Source: Odontesthes bonariensis
Lineage: Eukaryota > Chordata > Actinopteri > Atheriniformes > Atherinopsidae
DNA: 64,000 nucleotides
Reading direction: 5' to 3'
Assembly: GCF_027942865.1 (NCBI RefSeq)
Contig: NC_134509.1
Coordinates: 14,162,017-14,226,016 of the forward strand
Shown here: positions 26,904 through 41,400 of the stretch, in pieces
Layout: each line of letters begins with the position of its first letter
Numbering within the stretch: position 1 is the first letter of the stretch
Position numbers and translations under genes: made by a program
Notes under the pieces: model-generated
What the model was told of the DNA's origin: nothing
Database searches by the model: none
What the model saw: only the letters and a program-made list of their open reading frames with translations

Positions 26904-29889
26904 GTTTCTTGGCACTGTGCGGAGAGGTGCACACCGACATACAGAGACACACGTGCAATGTCAAATCAGTGTTGGATTCTCTCTCAGAAAACCACTACAT
27001 AAACATTGCCCTCACATACTCGTCATTCATCGTTGTCATTGAGCCACAGTGAGCTGATAATGATTGAATTTATGACAGAGATTTAAAACACACTTACATT
27101 ATTCAGACTAACTTTTGAAAGTCCGTCTGTTTCTCAGTTATTTGTTACGAGGCAGGATTTAAATGGCCAGATAGTAATCCATGAAGGGCCAAGCTGCACA
27201 GGAAGGAAAGAAGCATCTTTGGCTCTGTATTTATATATTTTCTGGCTGGCTTTTTTCTTTTTTTTTTTTTTTCTTTTATGACATCCACAGAGAGGCGTTG
27301 CTGTGCACTTCTGTACACCGGAGTCAAATCAAAGTCCATTGACTGTCAGATAGTCAATGTTCAATTCATCTCCCAGGGCAGACACTGTTCAGAAAAACAA
27401 CCGTTTCACTTCCCTATTCTGTGGAGATAAGTCTTCTCATCCAAACAGGGGTAGATTTAGTTTAACTAATTATCCGTTTTTAACGTAAGTTTCTCAACTT
27501 TGAATACAATCAATATTACATGCATCTTTGAATAACAGTGCACCAACTAGAACTTTATATCGGTAGATTTTCCACATCTTCTCCATCTGTTAGTCTCAAG
27601 GTAAGGTTGAGTAACTATGTATTACATTAGGCCAAGTGTCTGCCGTGAACGTCAGTGATAACACAAAGTATCAGATGATTTCACTGGAGGCTTGTCTGTG
27701 CTCTCAGCCAATGACAGCACAAGTGTGAGAACAACACTGTGTGGAGCTTAGTGACTTTATCACAAACTGTTCTACAGACTTTACAGCCAAGGCTTCACCA
27801 CACGTTCACCCTTTAAAGCAGAATTATGGTATCCTACAATATTTGCTCGTTTGTTTCTGTGACACCGATCGTGCCCTCTTGTTCATTTATATCTATTCAC
27901 CTTTCACTTTTTGTGAAAGTAGAGCGGTGGGGGAACAGAGGTGGGGACAGCTGTGACGTGAACCGGTGACTGAAGTTCACTGTGAAGCAGATAAGGGCTT
28001 TGCATCACACCGTCTTTGGCCTTTCTCAAAAGTCTAGCAGCAGTTGGGCCCGTTTCATTATATCAAAAGCAGCCTCAAACAGGAACATGTGGGGGAAAAA
28101 AATGGGTCATGAGATACAGATTCCCCTGATAAATGCCGGTTCACTTTGCAAGTACACGTATGGTCCAGTACAACAGCCCGGCATTGGACTCTACCTGCAT
28201 GAGAGGTTTATGTCCATGTTTTGTTGGATCATTTCATTCATTGAGCATATATTCAATTGACGAGCAGAATTCCCTCAAAAAATGTCAAATTGACATCTCT
28301 CCCCCTCAGTTCTTGAAGATGGGTTGTGTCAGAATGCATTACATCCCAAAATCTACCACTCTGCGGTTCTGTTTCTGCTCAAAGTAGTAGGCTACTAGTA
28401 CGGTCAACATCTGTATTGCAGAGAGAAACCCTGGGAAGTTGTGATGATGTTTGTAGTGAAGATATAAAAAAAAACAAAAAACAACACAATGATAAAACAT
28501 CATTTTTGAGGGAGACAAACTGGATCGAGAGCACCAACCATCTCAGAACAGAATGTTCTCAGATGTTTTATTTCTAGTAGTCTTTCTTCCCTGGTAAATT
28601 GTAACTGCTGCAGCTCAACACTGATACTATCCTCACACATTCTGACACATCATTTCTGATAGTTTAATGATTTATAGCTCAGTCGCGTGTCTGAGTCGAA
28701 GGCTTGTTTCAATCTCCAGGATGAAGCGCTGTGGTGAGGGCGCTCACTGAGCTGTGATTGGTTAACCTTGGCCACAACCCCAGTGTGTTTGGTCTTTACA
28801 GAAAGTGAGGCAGAGTAAATTACTGAGGTTTAAGGTGCACATTGCTGCCACTGCCGTGGGCAATAGTCTCTGATTTCATATATTGGGGAGGTGGGGGTTG
28901 TCTTAATGTAAGTCATCAATTGCAGGAATTTTCGTGGTTGTTCCTTTTAATTAAACATTTCCCCCACTTCAGCTATACAACAGGCAACCCTCGAGAGCTC
29001 CATGTCTTTTCCTTCAACATTTTCAAATAGCAGCTCATTGATCTATTATTTTTTTAATCAAAATTTGTAGATCTCACATTTGAGTTTTTTTAAATTATTC
29101 CTTATTTCTCTTACTTTGTTTAGCGTTTAGGTTGTCTGATTCTCAACCTGTTCAGATTATGCTGAATTTGACTTTTTGTTTTTTTTTGCTTGAGCCACCT
29201 TTACAGGCCAGTTTCTACCAGATTATATCACAAGTGGCCTTGAAACTGCTCAAATAACCATGTGTTTGTTGCAGATTAAGAGAACAAATATTAGATGCAC
29301 ATGTCTTTTACTTTTTGAGCAATTTCATTTCTAAATTAAGAAAAAACAAAAACAAACAACACTTTTAAAATAGCTTTGTATTATTTCTTAGAAACTTTGT
29401 CTGACAAGAATCCCAAATAAAAGTGGACAGGCCGAAGATATAAGTACATCTCTTATGCTAAATGAAACATTTCCAAATAGCCTTTTTTAACTAACTTAGA
29501 ATTTTCCTGAAAAGTGTAGATCTGCCCCTCTGACTCTAAAATTTGGTAATTCCATGCAAATGGATTCACCTTCCTGTGAATGTGATCAATATCTCCCCAT
29601 GGCCACAGCAGTACCCAGGGAAACGGTTTTCAAGCAACACAGCCCACTTGCTGCCTCCAGATAAGTAATCTGAAACTGTATTACACAGGAGGAAAAAAAA
29701 ACCCCTGATAAAACTCTTCAGAGACACATTGTACTTCTCTGGACACAATAATAACAGAGACATGTTCTATGGTCCAATGAGTCCATGTTACATCTGCTTT
29801 TAAGGAATGATTTATGTTGGTTCTTTGTGTGCCAAAGATGAAGAGGACCATCCAGGCTGTAATACACAAAAGGTGACTTAAAAAAAAAA

Positions 29890-30340
29890 AAAAAGACAGC
29901 TTCTGTTATGTATGACGGTGCGTCTGTATCCGTGATGTGAAGGCACCCCTGATACGGAGGCATTTGAGTTTCCAAGTTGTATTTTCTTGGGAGGTCCGTG
30001 GTCATTTCATCAGGACAACGTCAGACCTCTTTCTGCGCATCTTACAACAGAGTAGCTCCATGGACACAATGTGTGTGTGTGTGTGTGTGCTCGCCTACAG
30101 TCCAGATCTGAATCCAACAGAAATGTTGTTGCATCAGGAAGAAGATAATTAGAAAACAGCAACCACCGCAGTGTGTTGAGCAGCTGACATCCCACGTTCA
30201 GAAATAATTCTTCCGTAAAACGGCTACAGTTTCCTGGGAATCCTCAGTTTTAGGGAAGCCTGGTGTAACACAATGATAAATATATCTCCTCTGCAACTTT
30301 TTTGAGCGTGTCGTTGGCATTAAACTCTAGATTTTTTATT
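29890..30340 (+). pseudogene. Degenerate Tc1/IS630-type transposase remnant
   Basis: Two conserved blocks of the DDE catalytic domain can be read: 'HQDNVRPLSA' at about 30008-30037 (second Asp) and 'YSPDLNPTE' at 30096-30122 (third acidic residue). They lie in different frames, 106 nt apart from the Asp to the Glu codon, close to the 105 nt of a DD34E spacing. A (GT)n microsatellite between them is a likely source of the one-base shift. Downstream, 'FFERVVGIK' at about 30299-30326 resembles sequence often found near the end of fish Tc1-like copies. Terminal inverted repeats were not identified. Confidence 0.7.
30071..30090 (+). repeat. (GT)n microsatellite inside the transposase remnant
   Basis: About ten GT units lie between the two transposase motifs and disrupt the old reading frame. 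Confidence 0.85.
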
Positions 30341-30908
30341 TCCCCAAATACAATGGAGTTGGTAAGTGAAGTGAAGAAAATAATTTATTTGAGTGTTTAA
30401 AAAAAGCTTAAAAAGTTTGAACAGATTATGAAATGACTTCAAATGAACATGAAGTTAAACATATAATTAATTGAAGTACCTTGAGAACGTGTATACCTCG
30501 GTTTTGTTAATAACAGCTCAACCTAAACTACCTTAAACCCAAACCAATACACCAGTTGTGCTTCTGTGAAACATTTGGAAGAAATGGAGGTAGGTGAGCA
30601 GGCTTCTCTTCCACCAGGTGGCAGTGACGCACTGTGTGTTCATCATCACACTGTGGCTCGATGAATTTGGTGAATAAAAGGCTTGAGGACAGCGCTGCAT
30701 CAATGACACTGTGATTTTTAATTAGATGGAGTGATACACAATGCACCAGGATCAAGGGTAGTAACACCTGGACAGTACAATCTAATGTATTCACATTAAA
30801 AAAAACAAACAAACAAAAAAAAAAAACGTAGAAATATACGAAACACAAGTGTTAAAAAAAATTATTTGGAGTGCGGACATTAAAAGCTTGGTAAAAGGCA
30901 AGCAAATG

Positions 30909-30959
30909 TGTATTAGTGGATGACTTCATTTTGTAAACATGAAGTCATCCACTAATACA
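30909..30959. repeat. Perfect 21-bp inverted repeat with 9-nt loop
   Basis: Positions 30909-30929 (TGTATTAGTGGATGACTTCA plus T) are exactly complementary to 30939-30959, leaving the loop tttgtaaac. The stem has no mismatch. It lies about 0.8 kb past the tbc1d9 stop codon, so it may be in that gene's 3' UTR. It could be a hairpin RNA structure or a short foldback repeat. Confidence 0.85.
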
Positions 30960-31784
30960 TAAAGAAACATAAAGAAAGTGCAGACTCTGAACAGCATTTT
31001 AGTGTAATTTTCTCCTTTTGGCTTCAAAACCAAATCGAGGCATGAATTGTTTTCTTTTCAGACAACAACATGATCCATATTATTTACCTTGACGTTATTG
31101 TACGAATATCTTTTAAACTGATGGCAAGGGGAGAAAATGAACTTGAGGGAACCTCAGTTTTACACCCAGTAGGTCACAGTTATGCGTGTAAAGAGGATAA
31201 GCACATTGTGACACGTTGGACTAAAGTGATCAGTAGAGTTTGCACGACGACACGTTGATTTCAATTTCCCACTGAATTTCCCCAGCTTTGTTTTGTAGTT
31301 GTACATATTTTCATGAGAGACAAACAAAAAAGTATTAATTAGCAGCAAATGGAATCATAAAGTAAGGAAGCAACAGATCGACCAGATGTAAAGATAAGCA
31401 ATCGTATGCACAGTAGACTATCAATATCCCAGTTTGTAATTGCACTGTATCTGTGGACATTTACATCTACATAGCCTAAGAGTACAGGAGATTAGAATAT
31501 TAACACTTATGCTTAATGTCTTATAAAGTACAACTACTATGTGTACACACCCATTTCATCAGAGCAGATCACAAGTTAATGTCCTGTTCCATCTTCGCTG
31601 GACAGAATTCATTGATTGCTATAGTAAAAGTCTTTCATTTCTGATAAAATACATTGCTGTTTTGGTCACATTCTTTCAACTATCATACACTCACATTTTA
31701 CATTGACCTTCATTCTTCTGGAAAAGACATCTGACCGATAATCCTCCTCTCCTTTAAAAACAGCTCAAGTCCTTTACCCAAATC

Positions 31785-34700
31785 TCATCCGGAGAGTGAG
31801 ATCTCATAGTCACTCGTTGACAGCAGGGGGCGCCCAACTTTACGCACATTCTTTGCGTTAGATATGCGAGCAGCAACCTCTACGGGCTTCTCAAAGTAAT
31901 GCACCAGAGCCTGCTCAGTGAGGACGGAGGCCAGGAACTGCTCAAAAGTAATGGCCCAGTCTTTGTCTATGCTCGTGCTGTGTGGCAAGCCCTTGTCGTG
32001 TGGTCTGTCGCCGTGAGGTCGGCTGCTCCTCTCCTCATTGGAGCAGTCATCACTGCGCACCAGCACCGTGTCGTCTGCAATGTCCTCGCAGTGCAGCTTT
32101 TCATCCAGCTCATGTGAGCCTGCGCTGAGCACGGAGTACGATGACATTGATGTGTCATCTTTGGTGTCATCGTCAGAGATGAGCATGGCGGATGAAGTGC
32201 CCGTTTCTTTCGGAGACGAGTCCTCCAGCTTAATGTCTTGCATGGGGGGCAAAGCCTCGCTCCCTTCGCCCCCTTTTCCCTCCTCACCAGGGCTCGACTT
32301 GTTCTCCAGTCCAACAGAGGCAAAGATATCTTCCAAATCCTGACCCTCCTGGGTTGTTTTGAGATCCAAGAAGCCTCTCCGGCACATGCTCGGCTCTGAT
32401 TTGCCCTCCTGGTTGTGATCCTTTCTGCCTGACGAAGTGAAGAGCTTTCCCACTTCTCCCATTTCCAGCAGCAGACTGGTAACTGTGGCTGTGGCGTGAT
32501 AGAGCTCTTGTTCTGAAACATCCTCACTGAACATGCTGTAGAGGGTCTTGCAAAGCTCGATGAACTGGCTCTGAAGGACAGAAACCCAAAGAATGTTATT
32601 CTGTCCTACTCTTACTCTTTACACAAATCCACGCAGGAGATTAAGTCTTACCTGATTCAGCTTTGCGAGATCTTTAGTGTTTTCTCGTTTAGGTTTCGCC
32701 TCCTGGCTCCACAGTTTCAGGTAATGACGGTAATCAGGAGTGTTCAGTTTCTTCACTTTAAAATGTACAAAGGACTTCGTAAATAACATTCATTAAAAAA
32801 AAATGTAAAAGAGTTTTTAAAGCTGAAGCAGGTGGACATTTTTAATTACTCGCTGGGCAAAAATTCCCAAATAGCGTTTCATAATATCATGAAGCAAGTG
32901 AACTCAGAGGAAACAAGATCTCTGCACCTCCTCAAGCTAGGATTATGAAATATATAAAATAAACAGGCTCTGCCAAACCATTGCTTGGTAGGGTTCATTT
33001 TTCATCAAGTGTTCGACTGTTCAGTCACTACCGATCATCTTTAGTCCATATATAGATCAATAAAGGTTTCTTACCTTTTTCAGTCTTGAATGTAACTCTG
33101 ACAAAGCCATCGTCTTTCTCACTTCTGCACTTGGAGTCGTGACCTGAGAAGAGATGACGGCGGATGTGTTCAGTCAGAAATATCAATTCTGTGTAAAGAT
33201 GGTTCAGCTGTCCAGTTCCAGTACACAGACTGTACATTCAGTACCAAGCACTTTGCTGGATCACCTATACTTGAAGACAGTGCTATTACTGTGCTCTCAC
33301 ATGTACACTCACACACATGTAGTGTAATGTGGCATATCATAACTACTTTATTATCACTACACCCTCTACCCTGACCATCATGACTGAATGCCAAAGGGTA
33401 GCCAAATTTTAACCTTGACCACAGAACGAAATGGTTGTCACATTGCTGTCCAACACTGCAGTTAAAAAAAAAAAAAAAAGAACAAAGATCTAGTGTATAT
33501 GACTATATCAACAGTGGGATAAAATATATGCATCTGAAGGCTAATGACACATCCCTGATATCCAGAATGATATACTGCACGTTTATTTTCTTTTTCACTT
33601 TTTAAATGCCAGTTTCTCTCCACCTTGCATAGCCAACATAGATGCTCCTGCAGGCTCAGTACTAAATTAACTAATGCACACATTTGTAATCCTACTTGCA
33701 TTACTGTCTGTGTGCACAATGCAAGCTTCGTGTAGTGCCTGAGGTTCCACGGTCTATACAACCGCAATCTTCCCCTTGCAAATCACAAGACCACAAAATC
33801 TGATTTCACTCGTGCAAACACCATGATTACAATCTCTAGACCTCATGGCTGTAAACAGCACAATTTCTCTACATTTAGTCAGCTGAGACAGTGCAACACA
33901 CTGTAAATATGGCGGTGTGTGATTAAAAACGGAAAACACAGAGGGAGGATGGAAGGAGGACTTCCTTTGCTTTGTGATGAGAAAATGAACTGCCTGAAAC
34001 ACACCGTGGCGGTGTGATGTGAGATGTAACCAGCGAGATATTTGTTTAAAGTTCCTTTAATGAACTTCTACATTTTTATTGTTTTTTTTTTTTTTTTACT
34101 CTTGGAATCCCCAAAATGTTTCTAATATGGTCTCAAGATTTCAAAGTGGAAATGTCACCATTTCGGGTTACATTTGCTGCATATATTTAAGGTTTGTCTA
34201 ACAACGCAAATCTGATCCCCAACATAAAGACGTTGATCTTACTGATGGATGTTTCTGGAGCAATGTCTTCAAAGAAGTACTGAGTGGCTTCAAAGGCAGA
34301 GTCTGGCTCCTCTTGTTCATGAGAGATCTCTGGGAAACAATTAAAACTTAACATTTACTTTGGCATATCAAAGTCTCATGTCTGATGTCTTTTTTGTCAT
34401 TTTATCCAAGTTGTGTTCTAATGTTACCAAAAGCTGTGATGAATAGCCTTAACATGAATGAAAACTGTGAAAAAACAACCTTTCGGCCAATATAATCTTC
34501 TGAAACAACAAATTCTGAAAGGTTAGACCTGCATAGCCAATCGTTTGAGAGTTTAATTGAGATTTGACCGGAGTTTAACCCCAGCAAGGGAAGGAGAAGG
34601 CTTCCTGATTTCACTGATATGCCTCCAAACACACTCACCTGATAAGACATGCATCTTGTAGAGGAGCTTGAGCTTCTCAGTGAGGTCCCCATGATACAGA

Positions 34701-35451
34701 ACACCTACAAAACACCTCAAAGCTTTAGATGTTACACATTGACTACCTGTAAAGGTGAAGCATCAATTTAAATAGGAATAAAGACAGGAAAAAAACAAAC
34801 AAATACACAGCCATCCCCTGCTTACCCAAGCCACTGATGAACTCGCGGAAGTTGATGAGGGCATCTCCGTTTTCATCGAGAAGACGGAAAAAGCGCAAAG
34901 CCAGCGGGTCTGAGTGGGCCCCGTTGGCCCAGGGGAACAGGAGGCTGAACAGGCCCTTAAACTGCTCAATGTCGATCCGGTACTGCTCTAGGTAAGGCAG
35001 GCTGGGGTCATGACGCTCTGTGGGGTTGCTGCTGCCTCCCCAGTAACAGCTGGTCAGATGCTCTGCCTGAAGAAAGGAACAGTGGGACACAAAGTGTAAG
35101 AGTGAAAGACAAAAATCCCTAAATGTAAGGGTTAATATACCTGCAGAACAATTGAACAGAGCTGATTTTGTCCTAAAAGATGGATGCAACTAAACTCATA
35201 ACATAAGTACGACTACTTTCTCTCAAGTTTATATAGTTCAACAGAGACAGAGTGTATATGTAAAATAATTTCACTTCTATATAATCTGAGTATATAGATT
35301 TGTTTATTTCAAGGATAGCCCCTTGAGATGCATCATCTCATTTTCGAGGGGATCCTTACAAAAACATATATATAATCATCAGTAGTATGAGATCATAATT
35401 AAAGGTAAGTCCAAAACAAGATACAAAACATTTAAACACAAAATACCCATA

Positions 35452-35495
<44 letters not shown>

Positions 35496-38400
35496 AATGC
35501 TCCCCCACGCCAAGCCATCCACCAACCAGTACCTATGTACACATGTACATAAATATTCTTACATACGATACAGTACATACACATATTGTGTACACAACAT
35601 CAAGGCATAAAGTAAAGCACAGTAGAAAAATCTAAATATAAAAAGGTACTCTTGCACAAGGAACAGGCGAGTAGGTTCAGACAGACTGAGTCCAACAGAA
35701 AAACAAAATCAAAAACAAGAGCAGGATGTTTGACAATGAGTAAATAAAGATGATTTAAAGATATGAAAAGAAGTGATAGATCTGAGTGATTGCGGTAGTT
35801 TATTCCAGTCGGATGGAGCTTTAAAGATTACGTATGCTGGAATAAATAGTACCCTGGTTTATTTGGAGAAAAATAGCTAAAGCACTAATGCAAAGGCTCC
35901 TCTGCCATTAGCTCCATTCTTTGTATACATCTAACATGCAACTTACCTTGAAGAGCACATAGAGCTCCTCCAACTCGTCAATACTGAAAGCTGTCTCAGT
36001 TACAATAGTTCTGACCTGAAACAAAAGAGGGGAGACAATAATGTCAGGTATTGTCATCTGTGCAAAGTAAAGAATGTTGTTCAATCCGCTTCAAGGCTTA
36101 AATCTAAATTTGAAGTTGGTGAGTTTCCCATTTACTGTTCTGTATGACAGTTGAGCAACTCTACTCCAGTAACTACACCTTAATGACAACTTGTGCACCT
36201 CTACACATCTGCTTAGCTCCGGTGGGTCCTTACCACGTTGCGTTTAGTTGTATCTTCAATGGTTTGAATGACCCTCAGTCTCTGTTTGAAACGCATCTGT
36301 TCAATCACATCCGCACGAATTGAGTCAAATTTCTGACAAAAGGAAAAAGAAACAAAGAGAAATGTAGGTCAGCCTAGACATAATAGTACTCTACTATCAC
36401 ATCAGAAACAAAACAGATGACTGCATGACATTGAGGAGACGGCGGGATCTGTCCCGAGGCTTCCTATCTGCCCTGTCAGGCTAAGTGGAACAAAACAAAA
36501 CACATTTATTGCCACTAGACAATTCTGTAAATCACTACCATCAAGTCTGCATATAGGGACATACGGTGGTTCTGCGTTTGTGAGCGGTGTGACATTTTGT
36601 TTTTTCAGTCTAATTTCAGCCCCAGACCTCAGAGGCTGAGTTCTTTTAGCCTGCGAGTGAGTTATTATATATTATTATAGGATTTATGCACATTCATTGA
36701 ACATCTGTTTGGAGATAAAAAATAAATAAATAAATCTCACCACATGTATTTCTAATCAAGTAAAATCTATTTGTTTAATCATTCACTGTTGCTAACAAAA
36801 AAAGTTTGAGAAATTTCCAGTAGGATTTATGAAAATAACTGTTACACATCTACGGAAATACATAATATGGTGAATGAATACTACTTAATACTCCCCATGT
36901 GTAAGCAAACAGACAAAGGTTTCTAAACATTCATCACAGTTCAAATTTAATACCTCATAGGAGCTGCGGACCAGTTTGAAGATGTCGACCTCTGGGTGTG
37001 GCTCTCCGTTATCTGTCAGTAAAGAGTGCAGGTGGGGGATGGGAGGGAGGGTGCTGTCCTTATTGGTCACATTGTCCAGGTACCTGCGATAGACAAAAGA
37101 AACGATATCCCAAAATTATCAGGAAGTCAGCCAGTGATATAAGGGGGATCAATAAAAGTAAGACCGGTAAGGAAAAAGCACAGAGCAGAAAGACTCTGGT
37201 AAAGATCCCAAAATAACTCAACGAATGAAATCTTACCTCCCCAGAACAGTCATGGCCTCACCGTCGTCCTTGCAGCTCAGCAGCTTGTGGATGTTGGCAT
37301 GCAGCACGGAGAGCGCCAACTGAAAGATGACTTTGATGCCATCGTAGAAGAAACAGTCCACCACCACCACCGCGCTCTCGAACGGCATGACAGACAGGAA
37401 GAGTGTGAGGAACCAGGAGAGGGAAATAGTGGAGATGACCCCGAGGTCCTGCATGCAGTCATACAGCTGGGGGACATACTCGCAGGCGAGCTCCTCAAAA
37501 ACACCCTGGTCAACAAGGGCTCCTGCAGAGGAGTTACATGAAGATTGTGTTTAACACAAAGAAATCTGAACTCAACGTCCAATAACACAAGCACATACTG
37601 ACCTACAACTCTGGTGTTATAATAGTCTGGCAGCATCCTCTCACAGAGGGCCACAAGAAGCCAAAAAGCCTCCTCCTCTTTGGCGTAAAGCAGCAACACA
37701 GACGTCACAATATTCATAGCCTGTCAAGACAAGGAAAATAAATAAAAAAAATCAAGTATTGTCAAGGACTGCCAAGCTTCTGCACACTCATGTGGAGATA
37801 AAAACAAGTGTATGTGCACCTGACAGTATCCAATGTTGGGATTTCTGAACGCGTAGGCGGTGAGGACCCTGCGGAGAGCAGCGATGCCCATCTCGTTCTG
37901 AAAGGCCGGGTGCTCGGGCAGAGAGCGGTGCAGGTCCCTCTCAATCTCCTCTGTAGCCAGGTTGTACTTTCCCATTGATTTCTCCACCAGGTCTTCATAG
38001 TATCCAGGGTGAGTGGTCATCTCGTTGATCGCCCCTGTGAAAAACAAAAACATGAGATTAAGTTGTAGTTGAAAGCTGCTTTTTTTTGTAAAATTCCTTA
38101 GACAAACAACAGAACTGTTAGTATTAGCGATGCGAGCGATAAGATACAAAAAGGTGCTCATGAAGACTTCTGTTGCTCTACATCTAAAATAAGTAAATCG
38201 GTTTGATTATATTATTTCCATGCAGGAGAATTAAAGTACCAAAGAAAAAAAGATTTTTTTTTCACTTTGCTACAAACACGCCTTAAGGTCGCTGTTCGCT
38301 TCTGATTTCATCTACATTTTAGTTTTGGTGCAATAACTGGCCCCTGCGGCCACCAGTTCACAATTCATAATAATCACAATGATGCATCTGTTTACACAAA

Positions 38401-41400
38401 ATAAATAAAAAAGCAAAAAGTTCAGTAGTCAGTAAAAGAATGTGCCTGGACTCAAACTGCATTTTAATTTAACTCTCACAAAGGTTATACGCCTCTTGGT
38501 TTAACCCGTTATCTCCATAACAATGCTCAGAAAATGCTGAAGCGGATCTTTTCCCATCAACGCTAAAATTTTCCGAGCACCAGTCTACTTAATTCACAGC
38601 GTTTGCTTTACAGTATGATCATAGCTCTTTTAAACCCTGAGTACAGTGAACTCAATGCAGCTGAGAGAACAAGCCGAGTAAACCACAAGTACCTCAGTTT
38701 TTTTTTTTTTTAAACTGGCTCCACTCAGGTGCCGCTGCTGGTGGTGTGCAACTTAAGACTGAGCTTGTAAACAGAAACTAAATCATGCGTAAACCTGAGT
38801 ATTTGGCATGTTGAGGCACAGTAAAAGTCAGAAGCCTTCAAACTCATTGGAGCTGATTTTTTTAAAACTTTAGCTGATGTGGTGAACACACAAAGAGTTT
38901 TGTGATGAAGCACAAAAAAAATAATTGTAACTTCTGTTGCTCATAAAAAAAAGAAAACAAGTTAAGTCTTTTGTACAGGATTAGTTTTTTATTTCCTCCC
39001 TGCTCAATCAACTCTTGAATCTATGCAAACCAGCTGAGTATGTAATGACACCTAAAGGCATTACGGTGTACATAAAAATCAACTAATTTTTAATATATTT
39101 TCCCCCTTCAGTCTATAGTACAGATATATACTAAAAGGAGTTTAGGTTTCTCCTGAGAAGTAAATGCCTTACAATCTGCCTGTAAAAGCATATATGAACT
39201 GCTGTATGATACTTGGAGTTCAGACAATGAAACAGTTTCACGTTGAAGCTTTTCATCATTCTAAATGAAGGTTGGCAGGCAAAAGCATTCGAGTGTTTGG
39301 GGAAGTAAATTTCACAAAGAGTTTGCCAACCTGTGAGACTTTCCCTGTCTAAATCAATGGAAAACCATTTATGTCACCAAATATTTATGACCGTCTCCTT
39401 TACAGAAACTTTCCCACAGTAGCTAATAAAATTCTTACCTTGAGTAAGCTGTGAAAAGGATTACACAACATCTGGGTGAAATATGCAACATGTGGTGTTC
39501 AGTTTAAGTGAGTGTGGAGCATGCAGGGTGTGGCCCATCAGGTGCGGTGTAGAACTGAATCATTAGTGTGTTGCTCACCAGAGAACAGCAGCCACAGCTC
39601 TCCTCTCATGCCCTCAGGAATCCCCTTGAGAACCAGCTCCTTCGTCTTCTCCGTGCGGTACATACACACTCCCTCTCCATACTCCGTAAAGTGGTTCTTC
39701 CACGCCTGCTCCTTGAGGAACTCCTTTGCCTGGACAAGACAATCAAGAGATAAACAATTATTTGCATAAAGTCACCTTTCATTTCAATTTCCCAAACAGT
39801 GTAATAGTGTGAAAATGCTAACTATGAAAGGCGAGCAACGTAAATTCAAAGATTACAAAAGTCCATTAATGGATCAGAGCAGTGTGAGGTATTACAGTGT
39901 TGCCAAATGCAATTTAACTCACCAGCTTTGGATTAAACTCCTCAGGTGAACGCCGGCGATACATAGTCATGAGGGCTTCTGACGCTGTGGGCACGCTGCT
40001 GTCATTCAGGTTGAAAGTGCGCTCAACCTCTGAACTCAAACTGTGCTGTGGACTGCTGGAGAGAAGGGACCCATGCTGGGAGTAAACCTGGAAATGCATA
40101 ACAGTAAGGCTTTAAATTTGGGCTGTTTGTATAAAAGACTCTGTAAACTGGCCGTTTAAGCAGACTTTCTTGGAATGAATGCATTTAATCTCCCTGCTTG
40201 AGAAAACTTGAGAAAGCAATTCTAACCTCATCATCTGAGCTGTTAAGGCTGCCATTGAATTCCCTTTCCAGGTAGATCTTGGAGGTGGTTTGCTGCAGGA
40301 AGTCAGAGATTCTCTGCACCAGGAAGTCTCGGTCTTTCAGGTTGGCGAACAGAAAGGTCATGCGATTCTTGGTGCTGATAGAGAGCGGGCTGGGCAGCAC
40401 GTTTGAGCTGTCTGCCTTCTCCACGATGGTCACCTGCAGCACATTAGGAAACATTAATGCTCTCAGAGCAATGAAAGCAAAGCGCCTTACTACCCCAAAC
40501 TAGATATTATCACTTGGAACAACCCAGATCTAATTTCTGTCATAAGAAGCTTAAAATAAAATTAGAGACCCAGTCCAGAGATGTCTGTAAACTGTCTGGG
40601 TGACAGATTCAAGATGACAGCTGCATTTTGTATACAAGGGCACCGATAACGACCTGCCTACACACAAGCCAAATACAAACCTATTCACACATTTTACCCT
40701 CAGCATCTCGCTCGTGACAACTCACCTCACGCAGGGGGATGATGAGGCTACACATCGTCTCCTCCTTGCTGGTGAAGCAAATGTAGTTGGTGGAAACGAA
40801 CATCTGTCCAAGGATGTGCATCTTGTTAAAAGGAGTCCACAGAGTGCAGTCTGTGTGTCCATCCAGTTTTTCATCTTTGGGCAGACGGAAGAGCGCCCGG
40901 TAACGCTCACTCTTTGCTCTCGCATCCAGATCTCTTGAAAAAAATAAAAATAAAAAAATAATGCAAAACTCATATTAGATAAGATATTTTTGCATGAACG
41001 TGTAGATATGCAGCATAGACGTTTAATTATCTGACGTTATACAAACTAGATGAATTATTTTATTTACATAGTGAAATATTTGTGTTGAAATGTTCAAGAG
41101 GACCAATCAATCACACAATCCCAGATGTATGCTACACTATGCTCCAGACAAACCAAAACATTTACTTGCATAAAATCTACTGAACAAAACTGGGGTCTTG
41201 AAGTAGTTTTAAGGACTCGCAGTCTCGTCAGAGAGTTCAAAATCACAGTATCCTTTTGTCTCATAACACAGAGTTGTTGTTTTCTTGCAATTAAACTGTA
41301 AAACCCAAACTTGCATTATCACTTCAGACTTTCACCCTGAATAACTCATGTTCTGTGGATTACTGTTCACATTGTTGGCTATTTTGTAAAACAGGCTTTT

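Larger units (their letters stand above)
26904..31784. other. Spacer between ucp1 and tbc1d9
   Basis: This region contains the ucp1 5' UTR and promoter, a dead Tc1-type transposase (29890-30340), a 21-bp perfect hairpin (30909-30959) and the tbc1d9 3' UTR at its right end. No further coding exon was recognised. No CpG-rich promoter is obvious upstream of ucp1. TTTATT at 30335 and 30385 could be minus-strand polyadenylation signals for tbc1d9, which would make its 3' UTR about 1.4 kb, but this is uncertain. Confidence 0.5.

Noticed and set aside
26502-27042. Plus-strand frames over ucp1 exons 1-2
   Set aside because: They are antisense to well-supported ucp1 exons and have no motif of their own.
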